This document shows positions 7,597-17,209 of a DNA stretch of 64,000 nucleotides, in pieces (positions within the stretch are counted from its first letter, which is position 1; every line of letters starts with the position of its first letter). The notes under the pieces were generated by a model that searched no databases, was not told the origin of the DNA, and was given only the letters and a program-made list of their open reading frames with translations. Origin of the DNA: Nocardia asteroides (GTDB taxonomy: Bacteria > Actinomycetota > Actinomycetes > Mycobacteriales > Mycobacteriaceae); contig NZ_LR134352.1 of the NCBI RefSeq assembly GCF_900637185.1, positions 4,764,001-4,828,000 on the forward strand, given 5' to 3'. The translations under genes were made by a program, and so were the position numbers.

Positions 7597-9093
7597 TCAG
7601 GAATTCGGCGCGACCGGATCCCCGAGCATCGTGGTGTCATAGGCCGCGACGTCGAAAGACCGCAGCATGCGATGGAACCGGAAACTGAAATCCGGCCAGA
7701 GCCGGGACTGATTTCCTTTTTCGTCGACGAACCAGCTGGTGCAGTCGCCGCCGTTCCAGACCGTGCCGGCGAATTTCGTCTGCAATTCCCGGTTGTAGTC
7801 ACGCTGAGCCTGTGCGCGCACTTCCACGGTCGCCAGTCCCCGTGCGTCCATCGTCTCGATCGCGGCGGCGATGTAGTTGATCTGCGATTCGATGGTGAAC
7901 ACCGCCGAGGTGTAGCTCAATGCCGCGTTGGGACCGATCATCAGGAACAGATTGGGAAAGTTCGCGATGGTCGTGCCCTTGTAGACGGCCAGGCCCTCGG
8001 CGTCGAACACCTCCGCCAGGGTGCGCCCGTCCCGGCCGCTGATCAGGTCGTAGGTCGGCGAGTCGGTGATCCGGAACCCGGTCGCGAAGACGATCGCGTC
8101 GACCTCGCGTTCGGTGCCGTCGGCCGCGACGATCGACTGTGCCGTGATCTCGGTGACCGCGTCGGTGACGACCTCGACATTGTCCCTGGCCAGGGCCGGG
8201 TAGTACTCGTTCGAGATCAGCATGCGCTTGCAGCCGAGCCGGTGGTCCGGGGTGACCTTGCGGCGCAGTACCGGATCCCGCAGCACCTGCCACATCTTCA
8301 GGCGGGCACCGGCCGAGAAGAAGTCGGCCAGCGGCGGGTACTTCGACTGCCACAGCACGAACGACTCGCGCACCCAGTACACCGCGGTGCGGGCCACCCG
8401 CTGCGCGCCCGGCACGTGCCGGTACCAGAGGCGTTCGGCCCGGGTGTACCGGTGGCCCAGGCGCGGCAGCACCCACGGCGCGCTGCGCTGATACAGCGAC
8501 AGCTGCCCGACCCGGTCCGCGATCGCGGGCACGATCTGGATGGCCGAGGCGCCGGTGCCGACCACCGCGACCCGCTTGCCGGTGAGGTCGGCCTCGTGAT
8601 CCCAGCGTGCCGAGTGGAACAGCGGGCCGCGAAACTCGCTGATGCCCTTGATGTCCGGCAGTTTGGGCGCGCTGAGCGGACCCGCGGCCGACACCGTGAT
8701 GTCGGCGGTGAACGCGCCCCGGGTGGTGTGGATGTCCCAGCGCGCGGTCTCGGCGTTCCAGCGCGCGCCGGTCACCTCGCAGTCGAGCAGGATCGACTCG
8801 CGGATCCCGTGCCGGTCCACCACGTCCTGCACGTACTGCTGGATCTCCGGCTGGGTCGAGAAGGAGTGCGTCCAGTTCGGATTCGGGGCGAACGAGTACG
8901 AGTACAGCTGCGACGGCACGTCGCAGCCGGCACCGGGGTAGGTGTTGTCGCGCCAGGTGCCGCCGACATCGCCTGCCCGTTCGAACACCACCATGTCGGT
9001 GATCCCGAGCCGGCGCAGCCGGATGGCCACGCCGAGCCCGGCGAATCCCGCGCCGATGATCGCCACCCGCACGTGGCGCGGCGAGTCGGTCAC
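7597..9093 (-). CDS. Baeyer-Villiger-type flavin monooxygenase (second copy)
   Basis: A 498-residue FAD/NADPH monooxygenase. The FAD Rossmann motif GAGFAGLG lies near residue 15, followed by GGTWRDNTYPGAGCDVPS. The BVMO fingerprint F-x-G-x3-H-x3-W appears as FRGPLFHSARW, and a second NADPH-type GTGASA motif follows. Start GTG 9093 is fixed by the GTGA overlap with the upstream copy; the longer open frame upstream is out-of-frame reading of that gene. It likely inserts oxygen next to a ketone or hydroxylates a product of the isoprenoid operon, of which it is the last gene. The substrate cannot be read from sequence. Confidence 0.9.
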   Translation of the reverse strand: MTDSPRHVRVAIIGAGFAGLGVAIRLRRLGITDMVVFERAGDVGGTWRDNTYPGAGCDVPSQLYSYSFAPNPNWTHSFSTQPEIQQYVQDVVDRHGIRESILLDCEVTGARWNAETARWDIHTTRGAFTADITVSAAGPLSAPKLPDIKGISEFRGPLFHSARWDHEADLTGKRVAVVGTGASAIQIVPAIADRVGQLSLYQRSAPWVLPRLGHRYTRAERLWYRHVPGAQRVARTAVYWVRESFVLWQSKYPPLADFFSAGARLKMWQVLRDPVLRRKVTPDHRLGCKRMLISNEYYPALARDNVEVVTDAVTEITAQSIVAADGTEREVDAIVFATGFRITDSPTYDLISGRDGRTLAEVFDAEGLAVYKGTTIANFPNLFLMIGPNAALSYTSAVFTIESQINYIAAAIETMDARGLATVEVRAQAQRDYNRELQTKFAGTVWNGGDCTSWFVDEKGNQSRLWPDFSFRFHRMLRSFDVAAYDTTMLGDPVAPNS

Positions 9094-10613
9094 CGGGCCC
9101 GCGCCGTGGTGTCGTAGGCCTCGATGTCGAACCGGCGGACCAGGCGCCGGTACTTGAAGCTGTAGTCGGGCCACAGCGCGGAGTTGTTGCCGTGCTTGTC
9201 CAGGAACCAGCTGGTGCAGCCGCCGGTGACCCACACGGTGCGGGCCATCTTCGGCTCCAGCGCGCGGTTGTAGGCGCGCTGCACGTCGACCTTCACCTCG
9301 AACGAGCGCAGGTTGCGCGCCTGCATGGTGGCGATGGCGTCGACCACGTAGTTGATCTGGGACTCGATGATGTAGATCAGCGAGGTGTAGTTCAGCCCGG
9401 AGTTGGCGCCCAGCATGAAGAACATGTTGGGGAAGTTGGCCACCGTGGTGCCCTTGTACATCTGGTAGCCCTCGGCGTCGGCCGCCTCCGAGACCGTGCG
9501 CCCGTCGCGTCCGGTGTAGAGGTTGAACGTCGGCGAATCGGCGACGTGGAAGCCGGTGGCCAGCACGATCGCGTCGACCTCGCGCTCGGTGCCGTCCTCG
9601 GTGACGATCGAGTTCGCCCGCACCTCGGCGATGCCGTCGGTCACCAGGTCGACGTTGTCGCGGTCCAGGGCGGGATAGAACTTGTTGGACACCAGCATCC
9701 GCTTGCAGCCGAGGCGGTGCTCGGGCAGCACCTTGCGCCGCAGCTGCGGGTCGCGGATCTCCCAGCGCATCTTCGCCCGGCCCACCGCTTCCAGCAGCAG
9801 ACCGGTGCGCGGGTACTTCACCTGGGTGATCACGAACAGTTCCCGGGCCAGGTAGATGAAGCCGCGGGCCAGCCGCTGCAAGCCGGGGATGTGACGGAAG
9901 GCGAAGCGTTCGGGCCACAGGTAGGGCCGGGCCAGCTGCGGCATCACCCAGGTGGCGGTGCGCTGGTACACGTCGAGGTGCTCGACCTCGGGCGCGATCG
10001 ACGGCACGATCTGCACCGCCGAGGAGCCGGTACCGATGACGGCGACCTTCTTGCCCGCCAGGCTCGCGTCGTGGTTCCACCGCGCGGAGTGGAAGATCTC
10101 GCCCTCGAAGCTCGAGATGCCTTTGATGTCGGGCAGATTCGGTTCGGCGAGCACGCCGGCCGCCGACACGACGAAGTCCGCGGTGTAGGCGGCCTTGGTG
10201 GTGTCGACCTCCCAGTGCCCGTCGGTGTCGTTCCACCGCGCCGCGGTCATCGCGCAGTCGAAGACGTGCTTGTCGCGCACGCCGTAGCGGTCGGCGACCT
10301 CGCGCAGGTACTGCTCGATCTCGGCCTGCGGGGAGAACGAGCGCGACCAGTTCGGGTTCAGCGCGAACGAGTACGAGTACAGCTGCGAGGGCACGTCGCA
10401 GCCCGCGCCCGGGTAGGTGTTGTCGCGCCAGGTGCCACCCACGTCGGCGCCGCGTTCGACGACGACGTAGTCGGTGACCCCGTGCTGGCTCAGCCGGATC
10501 GCGGTACCCAGCCCGGACAGGCCGCTGCCGATGATCAGGACCCGGACGTGGCTCCGGGGGGCGGTGTCACCGGGTAGCTCGCCGGTGACGGTGGTGGTGT
10601 CGTTACTGCTCAC
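9090..10613 (-). CDS. Baeyer-Villiger-type flavin monooxygenase (first copy)
   Basis: A 507-residue paralogue of the adjacent gene, alike along its whole length (same GGTWRDNTYPGAGCDVPSQLYSYS block). FAD motif GSGLSGLG, BVMO fingerprint FEGEIFHSARW, NADPH motif GTGSSA, and the late ATGF motif (LATGFHVADSP) are intact. ATG 10613 lies 9 bases after the mvaS stop, so it belongs to the mevalonate/isoprenoid operon. The pair looks like a tandem duplication that has diverged. Comparable enzymes in bacterial terpenoid pathways oxidise ketone intermediates; the substrate here is unknown. Confidence 0.9.
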   Translation of the reverse strand: MSSNDTTTVTGELPGDTAPRSHVRVLIIGSGLSGLGTAIRLSQHGVTDYVVVERGADVGGTWRDNTYPGAGCDVPSQLYSYSFALNPNWSRSFSPQAEIEQYLREVADRYGVRDKHVFDCAMTAARWNDTDGHWEVDTTKAAYTADFVVSAAGVLAEPNLPDIKGISSFEGEIFHSARWNHDASLAGKKVAVIGTGSSAVQIVPSIAPEVEHLDVYQRTATWVMPQLARPYLWPERFAFRHIPGLQRLARGFIYLARELFVITQVKYPRTGLLLEAVGRAKMRWEIRDPQLRRKVLPEHRLGCKRMLVSNKFYPALDRDNVDLVTDGIAEVRANSIVTEDGTEREVDAIVLATGFHVADSPTFNLYTGRDGRTVSEAADAEGYQMYKGTTVANFPNMFFMLGANSGLNYTSLIYIIESQINYVVDAIATMQARNLRSFEVKVDVQRAYNRALEPKMARTVWVTGGCTSWFLDKHGNNSALWPDYSFKYRRLVRRFDIEAYDTTARAR

Positions 10614-10622
10614 AGGGCCACC

Positions 10623-11798
10623 TCAGCGGGCTTCGTAGATGCGTTTGTGGCCGGATACGGCGGCGAGCCGGTACGGGCGCCGGGTCTCCTCCGCCATGGC
10701 GTGGTAGGCGCCGTCGCTGGGCGAACCGGCCTCGTGCAGCTGCCGGTAGTGCTCGTAGCCGATCAGTTCGCGCGAGTCGATGGCGGCCCGGTTGGCCGCG
10801 GTGCGCAGGTGCTCGCGGTAGCCGGGCTGCACGGTGCCGCTGAAGAATTCGGCGACGCTGCCGGAGCCGTAGCTGATCATCGCCAGTGCCCGGTCGGTGA
10901 GGTCGCCCGCGTGGTCGAGCAGCGCGGCCAGGCCCAGGTACAGCGACGCGGTGTAGCTGTTGCCGACCGTGCGGTTGTAGCGGGTGGTGTCGCCGATGGC
11001 GGCCTCGATCGCGGCGGCGTCGGCGGTGTGGCCCTGGCTCTCCAGCAGGTGGCGGTGCGCCTTGTAGGCCATCTTGGTGAAGGGCTGGTGGTAGCAGAAC
11101 GCGGCGAACTCGCCGAGGTCGCGCCCGCCCTGGCGGCGGTAGTCGGTCCAGGCCTCCTGGGCCGCCTTCTGGTAGGCGTTGACCGAGGTCTTGCCGTCGA
11201 CGATGGCGGCGCTACGGTAGTTGGGCCGCCAGAAGTCCATGATGTCGGCGCTGTAGAGCCCGGACTGCGGATCCAGTTGCAGGATGGCCGGATTCGCGGT
11301 GACCAGCATCGCGACGGCCGCGGCGCCCTGGGTGGGCTCACCCGGGGAGTCGAGGTCGTACTTGGCGATGTCGGCCGCGATCACCAGCACCCGCTGGGCG
11401 GGGTCACGGGCGATCAGGCCCGCCGCGAACTGCAGGCCCGCGGTACCGCCGTAGCAGGCCTGCTTGAGCTCGACCACCCGCGCGGCGTTGGGCAGCCCGA
11501 TCAGCGAATGCAGGTACAGCGCGGCGGCTTTGGACTGGTCCACACCGGTCTCGGTGGCCAGCAGCACGGTGCGGATGTTGTCGGTGCCGTGCCGCTCCAG
11601 GATGGGCGCCGCGGCCGCGGCGGCGATGGTGACGATGTCCTCGTCGGCCGCGGCGACGCTCATCTTCTCCTGGCCGATGCCCAGGTAGAACTTGTCGCGA
11701 TCCACGCCGAGGCGTTCGGCGAGGACGGCGTGGTCGAGGGCGTAGTGGGTGGTGGCGAACGAAAGGTCGTGGATACCGACCGGCAGTGTGTGCGTCAT
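10623..11798 (-). CDS. mvaS: Hydroxymethylglutaryl-CoA synthase
   Basis: A 391-residue HMG-CoA synthase that condenses acetyl-CoA with acetoacetyl-CoA. It starts MTHTLPVGIHDLSFAT. The catalytic cysteine lies in LKQACYGGTAGLQFA, the histidine in FCYHQPFTKMAYKAH, and the catalytic glutamate region in ATETGVDQSKA. Start ATG 11798 overlaps the mvaA stop (ATGA). It is the last of six mevalonate genes, in the same order as the known Streptomyces CL190 cluster. Confidence 0.96.
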   Translation of the reverse strand: MTHTLPVGIHDLSFATTHYALDHAVLAERLGVDRDKFYLGIGQEKMSVAAADEDIVTIAAAAAAPILERHGTDNIRTVLLATETGVDQSKAAALYLHSLIGLPNAARVVELKQACYGGTAGLQFAAGLIARDPAQRVLVIAADIAKYDLDSPGEPTQGAAAVAMLVTANPAILQLDPQSGLYSADIMDFWRPNYRSAAIVDGKTSVNAYQKAAQEAWTDYRRQGGRDLGEFAAFCYHQPFTKMAYKAHRHLLESQGHTADAAAIEAAIGDTTRYNRTVGNSYTASLYLGLAALLDHAGDLTDRALAMISYGSGSVAEFFSGTVQPGYREHLRTAANRAAIDSRELIGYEHYRQLHEAGSPSDGAYHAMAEETRRPYRLAAVSGHKRIYEAR

Positions 11799-12853
11799 CG
11801 TTGGGTTCCGTTGCTCGTGGTTGACCGCTCGAATTGGGTGTGGGCGCGCATCAGCTCGCCGCGATTGGTCTGTGCCGCCATCAGCGACAGTTCGCCGCAC
11901 AGGACCGAAGCCGCGCCGATGACGGCGAGGCGGCGGGCGTTCTCGCCCGGCTCGCGGTCGGCGCGGCAACCGAGGCGCTCGAGGTTCTCGTCGACGAAGC
12001 TGGCGTGCTTGCCGTTACCCACGGTGCCCACGATGAGGTTGGGCAGGGTGCACGAGAAGTACAGGTCGCCGTCGCGGTCCTCGGCGTGGGTGACGCCCTG
12101 GGAACCCTCGACGATGTTGGCCGCGTCCTGGCCGGTGGCCAGGTAGAACGCCAGCAGCATGTTGGCGTAATGCGCGTTGGCGGAACGGATTCCGCCCGCG
12201 AGCAGGGTGCCGATCAGGTTCTTGCGGATGTTCAGCTCCACCACCTGGCGGGCGGTGGTGTGCAGCCGCGCTTCGACCACCGCGCGCGGGATCAGCAGCT
12301 CGGTGACGACGTTCTTGCCGCGCCCGAGGATGCCGTTGACCGCGGTGGCCTTCTTGTCGGTACAGAAGTTGCCCGAGATGGAGCCGTATCGCACGCCCGG
12401 CAGGGTCGCCAGGATGTGGTCCATCAGGTGATCGCTGGCCAGGGTGGCCATGTTGTGGCCCGAGGCGTCGCCGGTGCTGAACTCGAACCGCAGGAACAGC
12501 AGGTTGCCGTTGATCTGGTGGTGCAGATCGATCAGCCGGGCGAAGCGGCTGGTGCCGGCGACCACGTCCTGCAGTTCGGCGAAACGGTCCTTCAGCGTGT
12601 TCACGGTGGTGAGCGCGGTGTAGGCGTCGTCGGCCTCGAGCAGGATCGAACGGGTCATCCGCTCGTCGATCAGGGTCGCGACGATCCCCTTCTCGGTGAG
12701 CGTGGAGATGCGGGCGCCGCGACCGACCGAGGGCCACAGCGGGGTCTCGTAGGTGGCCAGGGGAATGTCGACGGCGTCGTCGACGACGTTCCCCGTGATG
12801 CGCACCGGCCCCACCCACTGCAGCGGGACCGCTGCGTACGACATGTCATTCAC
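11795..12853 (-). CDS. mvaA: Hydroxymethylglutaryl-CoA reductase
   Basis: A 352-residue HMG-CoA reductase making mevalonate. Recognisable are the substrate region PLATYETPLWPSVGRGA and the cofactor motif TGDASGHNMATLASDH, in the form seen in actinobacterial enzymes. The late stretch EGSQGVTHAEDRDGD precedes a C-terminal GNGKHASF histidine. GTG 12853 is chosen because GAGGAGGAG lies just upstream; ATG 12844 is possible. The start overlaps the end of fni. Confidence 0.94.
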   Translation of the reverse strand: MNDMSYAAVPLQWVGPVRITGNVVDDAVDIPLATYETPLWPSVGRGARISTLTEKGIVATLIDERMTRSILLEADDAYTALTTVNTLKDRFAELQDVVAGTSRFARLIDLHHQINGNLLFLRFEFSTGDASGHNMATLASDHLMDHILATLPGVRYGSISGNFCTDKKATAVNGILGRGKNVVTELLIPRAVVEARLHTTARQVVELNIRKNLIGTLLAGGIRSANAHYANMLLAFYLATGQDAANIVEGSQGVTHAEDRDGDLYFSCTLPNLIVGTVGNGKHASFVDENLERLGCRADREPGENARRLAVIGAASVLCGELSLMAAQTNRGELMRAHTQFERSTTSNGTQR

Positions 12854-13943
12854 CGATGACTCCTCCTCGGTCTTTCGATTCGCGCCACCAGGGACTCCGG
12901 TGGGCAAGGGACGCCGCGTCGATGCCGCGCAGTGCGCAGAAGGTCGCCACGTCCCCGGTGATCAGCAGGTCGCAGCCGGCCAGGTCGGCCGGGGTGCGGG
13001 CGCCGAGCACGGTCAGGATCTGGCGCAGCTGGTCGAGCCAGGTGCGGATCTGGGCGATCAGCGTGTCGGTGTCGGCGCGCACGACGGTGTCGAGGAACGC
13101 GCCGGCCACGCCGGTCGCGGTCGCGCCCAGGGCCAGCGCCCTGGCGATGTCGAGCGGCGAGCGGATGCCGCCGGAGGCCGCGATGTCGATCCCGTCGATG
13201 CCCGCGCAGTCGAGCAGGCAGTTCGGGGTGGACTGGCCCCAGCTCTCGATGAAGGCGAAGTCGGCGGCCGGGCGCCGCTCGTTCTCGATGCGCGCGAAGT
13301 TGGTGCCGCCGCGTCCGCCGACATCGGCGACCGCGACCCCGGCGTCGCGCAGCCAGGTGACGGTCTGCCTGCTCAGCCCGAAGCCGACTTCCTTCACGAC
13401 CACCGGCACCGGCACGTGGGCGGTGAGGTGCTCGATCTGGCGCGGCCACGAGGCGAAGGACCGGTCGCCCTCGGGCATCACGGCTTCCTGCACCGCGTTG
13501 AGGTGGATCTGCAGCGCGTCGGCCTCGAGCAGGTCGATCGCGCGGCGCGCCTGGTCCAGCGTGGCGGTGGCGTTGACGTTGGCCATCACGAAACCGTGCG
13601 GATTCTCCTCGCGCAGCACCCGATAGGTGCCGGCCACCGCGGGATCGCGGAAGTAGGCGCTCATCGAGCCGGTGGCGATGGGGATGCCGGTCTCGCGGGC
13701 CGCGACAGCCAGCTTGCGGTTGATCTCGCCGGTGGCGGCGCTGCCGCCGGTCATGGCGTTGACGTAGAGCGGTGTGTCCCAGGGCTTTCCGGCGAATTCG
13801 GTGGTCAGCGCGACATCGGCGCTGTCGATACCGGCCAGGGCGTGATGGACGAAGGTGACCGCGTCGAAGTCGTTGCCGCCGGAGTCGGCGCGACGCTGGT
13901 TCACCGCGTGCCGGACGTGGTCGTCCTTGCGATCGGCGATCAT
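12846..13943 (-). CDS. fni: Type 2 isopentenyl-diphosphate isomerase (FMN)
   Basis: A 365-residue FMN enzyme interconverting IPP and DMAPP. Features: N-terminal RKDDHVRHA, the MTGGS motif (YVNAMTGGSAATGEIN), the central QIHLNAVQEAVMPEGDR active-site loop, GGRGGTNF, and AASGGIRSPLDIA for flavin phosphate binding. ATG 13943 overlaps the mvaK2 stop by ATGA. It supplies DMAPP for the prenyl synthase in the same operon. Confidence 0.95.
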   Translation of the reverse strand: MIADRKDDHVRHAVNQRRADSGGNDFDAVTFVHHALAGIDSADVALTTEFAGKPWDTPLYVNAMTGGSAATGEINRKLAVAARETGIPIATGSMSAYFRDPAVAGTYRVLREENPHGFVMANVNATATLDQARRAIDLLEADALQIHLNAVQEAVMPEGDRSFASWPRQIEHLTAHVPVPVVVKEVGFGLSRQTVTWLRDAGVAVADVGGRGGTNFARIENERRPAADFAFIESWGQSTPNCLLDCAGIDGIDIAASGGIRSPLDIARALALGATATGVAGAFLDTVVRADTDTLIAQIRTWLDQLRQILTVLGARTPADLAGCDLLITGDVATFCALRGIDAASLAHRSPWWRESKDRGGVIGE

Positions 13944-15097
13944 GCGATCTCCCCTTCGGTCGGGTGGATACGGAGCGGCAGCGGCCGGATACCCGCGGCG
14001 ACCCAGCGGCCGGTGAGTTCGGCGATCGCGGCCGGGCGGTCCCGCTCGATCAGGGCGATCCCGCAGTCGCCGCCGCCCGCGCCCGAGGGTTTGGTGGCCG
14101 CGCCGACGGCGGCGCCCGCCGCGCACAGTTCCCGCAGCCGCGGTGTCATGATGCCGAGGCCGGTGCTGTCGTCGAGGTCGACCAGAAGGTCACGGGCGCG
14201 GTCGATCTCGGCGCGGACCGCGACGGGATCGTCGGCATCGAGCGCGAGCAGCAGGCGGCCGACACAGTCGTTGCTGCGGGCATTGAACGCCGCGCGGCGA
14301 TCGCGGGCCGTGCCGGCGGCAGGGACGGCCTCGGCGACCGCTACTCGGCGAGTAGGGACGGCGGCAGGGTCGGCCGTGGCAGCGGCGACCAGATCCGGGG
14401 TGGACGCGGGGTTTCCGGTCCAGCCGATATGCAGGGCGAGCCGGGTCGGGGTTCGGAGTGGGCGCACCGAGAGGCCGGGCCAAGGGGCGTGCAGTGCGGC
14501 GTCGATGCCGTCGTTCGCGGCGAGGGCGGCGGCGAACGTGCGGTCCGGGGACGTGTAGGCCAGCCACCCGCCCCAGGTGGCCGCCGCCACGTCGCCCCCG
14601 GAGGCGCGCGGATTCACCGCGATCGTGGCGAGCATGGCCAGCCGGTACCGGTCCATCGGGGAAAGATCGAGGTCGTGGAACCGGCCGAGCGCGGCGACGG
14701 CCGCGACGGTGACGGCCGCGCTGGAACCGAGACCGTACTTGCGGCCGTCGGGGTCGCCGAGGTCGGTGGAGACCGCGAGATCATAAGGGCGGGAGACGAT
14801 CCCGCGCTCGGCACGCAGCCGGTCCAGCGTCGACGCGGCGGCGAAGACGTAGGCGAACGCGGCCGGGACGGCGGCATCGGGGGTGGCCGGGACCAGCCGG
14901 TCACCGTCACGGTGACAGGTCAGCGAGGTCCCGCCGTCCAGATCCGACCGCAGGGTCGTGGCCGCGTCGGCGGGCACCTCGGTGATCGTCGCGGTCGCGT
15001 AGCGGTCCACCGCGGTGAGCACCGCACGATGGCCCGGCTCGACGACGGCGTACTCCCCCGCGATGAACAGCTTTCCCGGTGCGCGACAACTGATCAC
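13940..15097 (-). CDS. mvaK2: Phosphomevalonate kinase
   Basis: A 385-residue GHMP kinase that phosphorylates 5-phosphomevalonate. N-terminal APGKLFIAGEYAVV, the ATP loop DPDGRKYGLGSSAAVTVA, and C-terminal ATKPSGAGGGDCGIAL are the three GHMP motifs in the PMK pattern. GTG 15097 is used, overlapping the mvaD stop as GTGA. The gene continues the strictly coupled mvaK1-D-K2 series. Confidence 0.94.
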   Translation of the reverse strand: MISCRAPGKLFIAGEYAVVEPGHRAVLTAVDRYATATITEVPADAATTLRSDLDGGTSLTCHRDGDRLVPATPDAAVPAAFAYVFAAASTLDRLRAERGIVSRPYDLAVSTDLGDPDGRKYGLGSSAAVTVAAVAALGRFHDLDLSPMDRYRLAMLATIAVNPRASGGDVAAATWGGWLAYTSPDRTFAAALAANDGIDAALHAPWPGLSVRPLRTPTRLALHIGWTGNPASTPDLVAAATADPAAVPTRRVAVAEAVPAAGTARDRRAAFNARSNDCVGRLLLALDADDPVAVRAEIDRARDLLVDLDDSTGLGIMTPRLRELCAAGAAVGAATKPSGAGGGDCGIALIERDRPAAIAELTGRWVAAGIRPLPLRIHPTEGEIA

Positions 15098-16134
15098 GGG
15101 TGTTCGCCCCCGATCAGCCGCGCGCCGGGACCGATGTGCGCGGTGGTGGTGGCGACGAAGCCACCGAGCGCCTCGATGGTGGCGGCGACGGTGGGCGCGT
15201 CGGCCCGCGCGCACAACACCTTCACATTGGGGCCCGCGTCGATGGTGGCGTAGGCGACGATGCCGTCGGCGCGCAGCGCCTGCACCGCGTCCAGCACCGC
15301 GAGCGAGTGCGGGGACAGATAGCGGATGCCGGGCCGCGCGGTGAGCATGGTGGCATGCATTCCGAGCGCGTTGCGTTCGGCGATCTCGCCGATGGCGGCC
15401 AGATCCCCGTTCGCGACGGCGGTCCGCATCTCGGCCAGATCGAGCACCGAGGACTCGGCCCACGGCCGGTAGAACGGGGAGGTCTCGGTGGTCCGGCGCA
15501 TGGCGACCCGGCTCGACACCGACTTGGCGCCCGCCGCGACGACCGCGACGACCAGGGCCGGATCCAGCTCGTCCCCACCGATCGGCTCGGCGTAGGAGCT
15601 CAGGTCGCCGGCTTCGCCGTCGCCCTCGCCCGCGTGCCAGACGGCGAACCCGCCGAAGATCGAGCGCGAGGCCGAGCCGGAGCCCCGCCGGGCCAGCCGC
15701 GAGAGGGCGCGCCCGTCCAGGTCGAGCCCGTAGGCGGCGGCGGCCGCGGTGGCGAGGGCGGCGAATCCACTGGCCGAGGAGGCCAGACCGGCCCCGGTCG
15801 GGCCCGCGTTGCGGGTGACGACGGCGGCGCGCTCGGATCGGCCCGCCAGCGCGCGGACCAGGTCGAGGAAGTTCTCGACCCGGCTCAGCGCAGTACCGGT
15901 CGCGGCGGTGTCGTTGAGTTCGACGGTGTCGGCGGGACCGTCGACGAGCCGCACGGCGGTGGTCGTCGGGAAGATGTCCAGCGTCATCGACAGGCTGCCC
16001 GTGACGGGCAGGAACAGGGTCTCATCGCGCTTGCCCCAGTACTTGACCAGGGCGATGTTCGGGTAGGCGACGGCCACGGCCGTGCCGTCGGACTGCGGCG
16101 CGGCCGCCACGGGTGCTGCGGAAGGGGAAGTCAT
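15094..16134 (-). CDS. mvaD: Diphosphomevalonate decarboxylase
   Basis: A 346-residue GHMP-fold decarboxylase making IPP. Signature stretches are AYPNIALVKYWGKRDETLFLP, the phosphate loop GPTGAGLASSASGFAALA, and RGSGSASRSIFGGFAVW. YATIDAGPNVKVL marks the C-terminal domain. ATG 16134 overlaps the mvaK1 stop by ATGA. Confidence 0.96.
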   Translation of the reverse strand: MTSPSAAPVAAAPQSDGTAVAVAYPNIALVKYWGKRDETLFLPVTGSLSMTLDIFPTTTAVRLVDGPADTVELNDTAATGTALSRVENFLDLVRALAGRSERAAVVTRNAGPTGAGLASSASGFAALATAAAAAYGLDLDGRALSRLARRGSGSASRSIFGGFAVWHAGEGDGEAGDLSSYAEPIGGDELDPALVVAVVAAGAKSVSSRVAMRRTTETSPFYRPWAESSVLDLAEMRTAVANGDLAAIGEIAERNALGMHATMLTARPGIRYLSPHSLAVLDAVQALRADGIVAYATIDAGPNVKVLCARADAPTVAATIEALGGFVATTTAHIGPGARLIGGEHP

Positions 16135-17180
16135 CGGCTGGTTTCGCGTTCCGGTCTCGAGGCGGAGGGGGACAGAGGGCCGGGGCGCAGGCTCGCGGTG
16201 GTGACCGTCCAGGTCTGCGCGGCGCCGGCCCGGCGCAGGGCGGCGCTCACCGCGGCCACCGATCCGGTGGGCGTGAGGGCGAGCACGCAGCCACCGAGGC
16301 CGGCCCCGGTGAGCTTGGCGCCGAACGCGCCCGCGGCGCAGGCGGCCTCGACCAGGGCATCGATCTGCGGGGTGCTGACCCCGAGGTCGGCGAGCAGGCG
16401 CTGGAACGACAGCATCGCATCGCCCAGGGCCGCCGCATGTCCGGCGGTGAGATCGGCGGCGGCGGCCTCGATCAGCCCGGCGGCCGTGGCCAGCTGCGCC
16501 CGCGCGGCGGCCGGGTCGCGCTCCAAGGTGCGGCGGACGCCCGCCACCGCGTGCTGGGTGGAACCGGGAACGCCGGTGTCGGCGATCACCAGCGCGGCGT
16601 CCACGCCGACGGACAAGGGCCGGGCCGCGCCCTGATGGAACCAGATCGGCCCGCTCGCCAGCACGGCGCTGGCGTCGATGCCGCTGGCCCGGCCGTGCGC
16701 GACCTGTTCGCCGCACTGCACCAGCTCGTAGAGCGTGGCCGGGTCGACGGCGCGGCCGTACAGGTCGGCGACCGCGCGGACCGCCGCGCCCGCGCACGCG
16801 GCGCTGGAGCCCAGGCCACGCGCCAGCGGGATGTCGCATTCGACGAGGACGTCGACGAGATCGCCGGCACATCCCCAGCGCCGCAACGCTTCCTCGACCG
16901 CGACCCGCGGCCCCGAGGCGGTGCTCGCGGTGTGCGGATCACCGGCGAGGAACCGGAAGTGTCCCGCGGCCAGGACGGAGGATTCGGTGTCGGGGGCGCC
17001 GCGCCGGGCAATGGCGCGCACCGGCAACGCGGGCAGGGGAAACGCGATCGCGGGGGTGCCGTGGACGACGGTGTGCTCACCGAGCAGGATCGCCTTGGCG
17101 TACGAGCGGCCGATGCCGGCCGCCGGGCCCGGGTCTGTGGAGTTGTGTCTGATGCGCTCTCGAACAGGATGCGCGTTCAC
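16131..17180 (-). CDS. mvaK1: Mevalonate kinase
   Basis: A 349-residue GHMP kinase phosphorylating mevalonate. Motifs: YAKAILLGEHTVVHGTPAIA, PLARGLGSSAACAGAAV, HGRASGIDASAV (with the catalytic Asp), and KLTGAGLGGCVLAL. GTG 17180 follows a GGGAGAGG ribosome site; an ATG overlapping it is closed at once by TGA. It is the first mevalonate gene, separated from the preceding gene by a strong hairpin. Confidence 0.95.
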   Translation of the reverse strand: MNAHPVRERIRHNSTDPGPAAGIGRSYAKAILLGEHTVVHGTPAIAFPLPALPVRAIARRGAPDTESSVLAAGHFRFLAGDPHTASTASGPRVAVEEALRRWGCAGDLVDVLVECDIPLARGLGSSAACAGAAVRAVADLYGRAVDPATLYELVQCGEQVAHGRASGIDASAVLASGPIWFHQGAARPLSVGVDAALVIADTGVPGSTQHAVAGVRRTLERDPAAARAQLATAAGLIEAAAADLTAGHAAALGDAMLSFQRLLADLGVSTPQIDALVEAACAAGAFGAKLTGAGLGGCVLALTPTGSVAAVSAALRRAGAAQTWTVTTASLRPGPLSPSASRPERETSR

Positions 17181-17209
17181 ATCGATTCCTCTCCCGCACT
17201 CGGGCGGTG

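Noticed and set aside
9093..10236. 879-residue fusion of the two BVMO genes on the minus strand
   Set aside because: The upstream part is an out-of-frame reading of the first copy; the GTG at 9093 with GTGA overlap gives a normal 498-residue enzyme.
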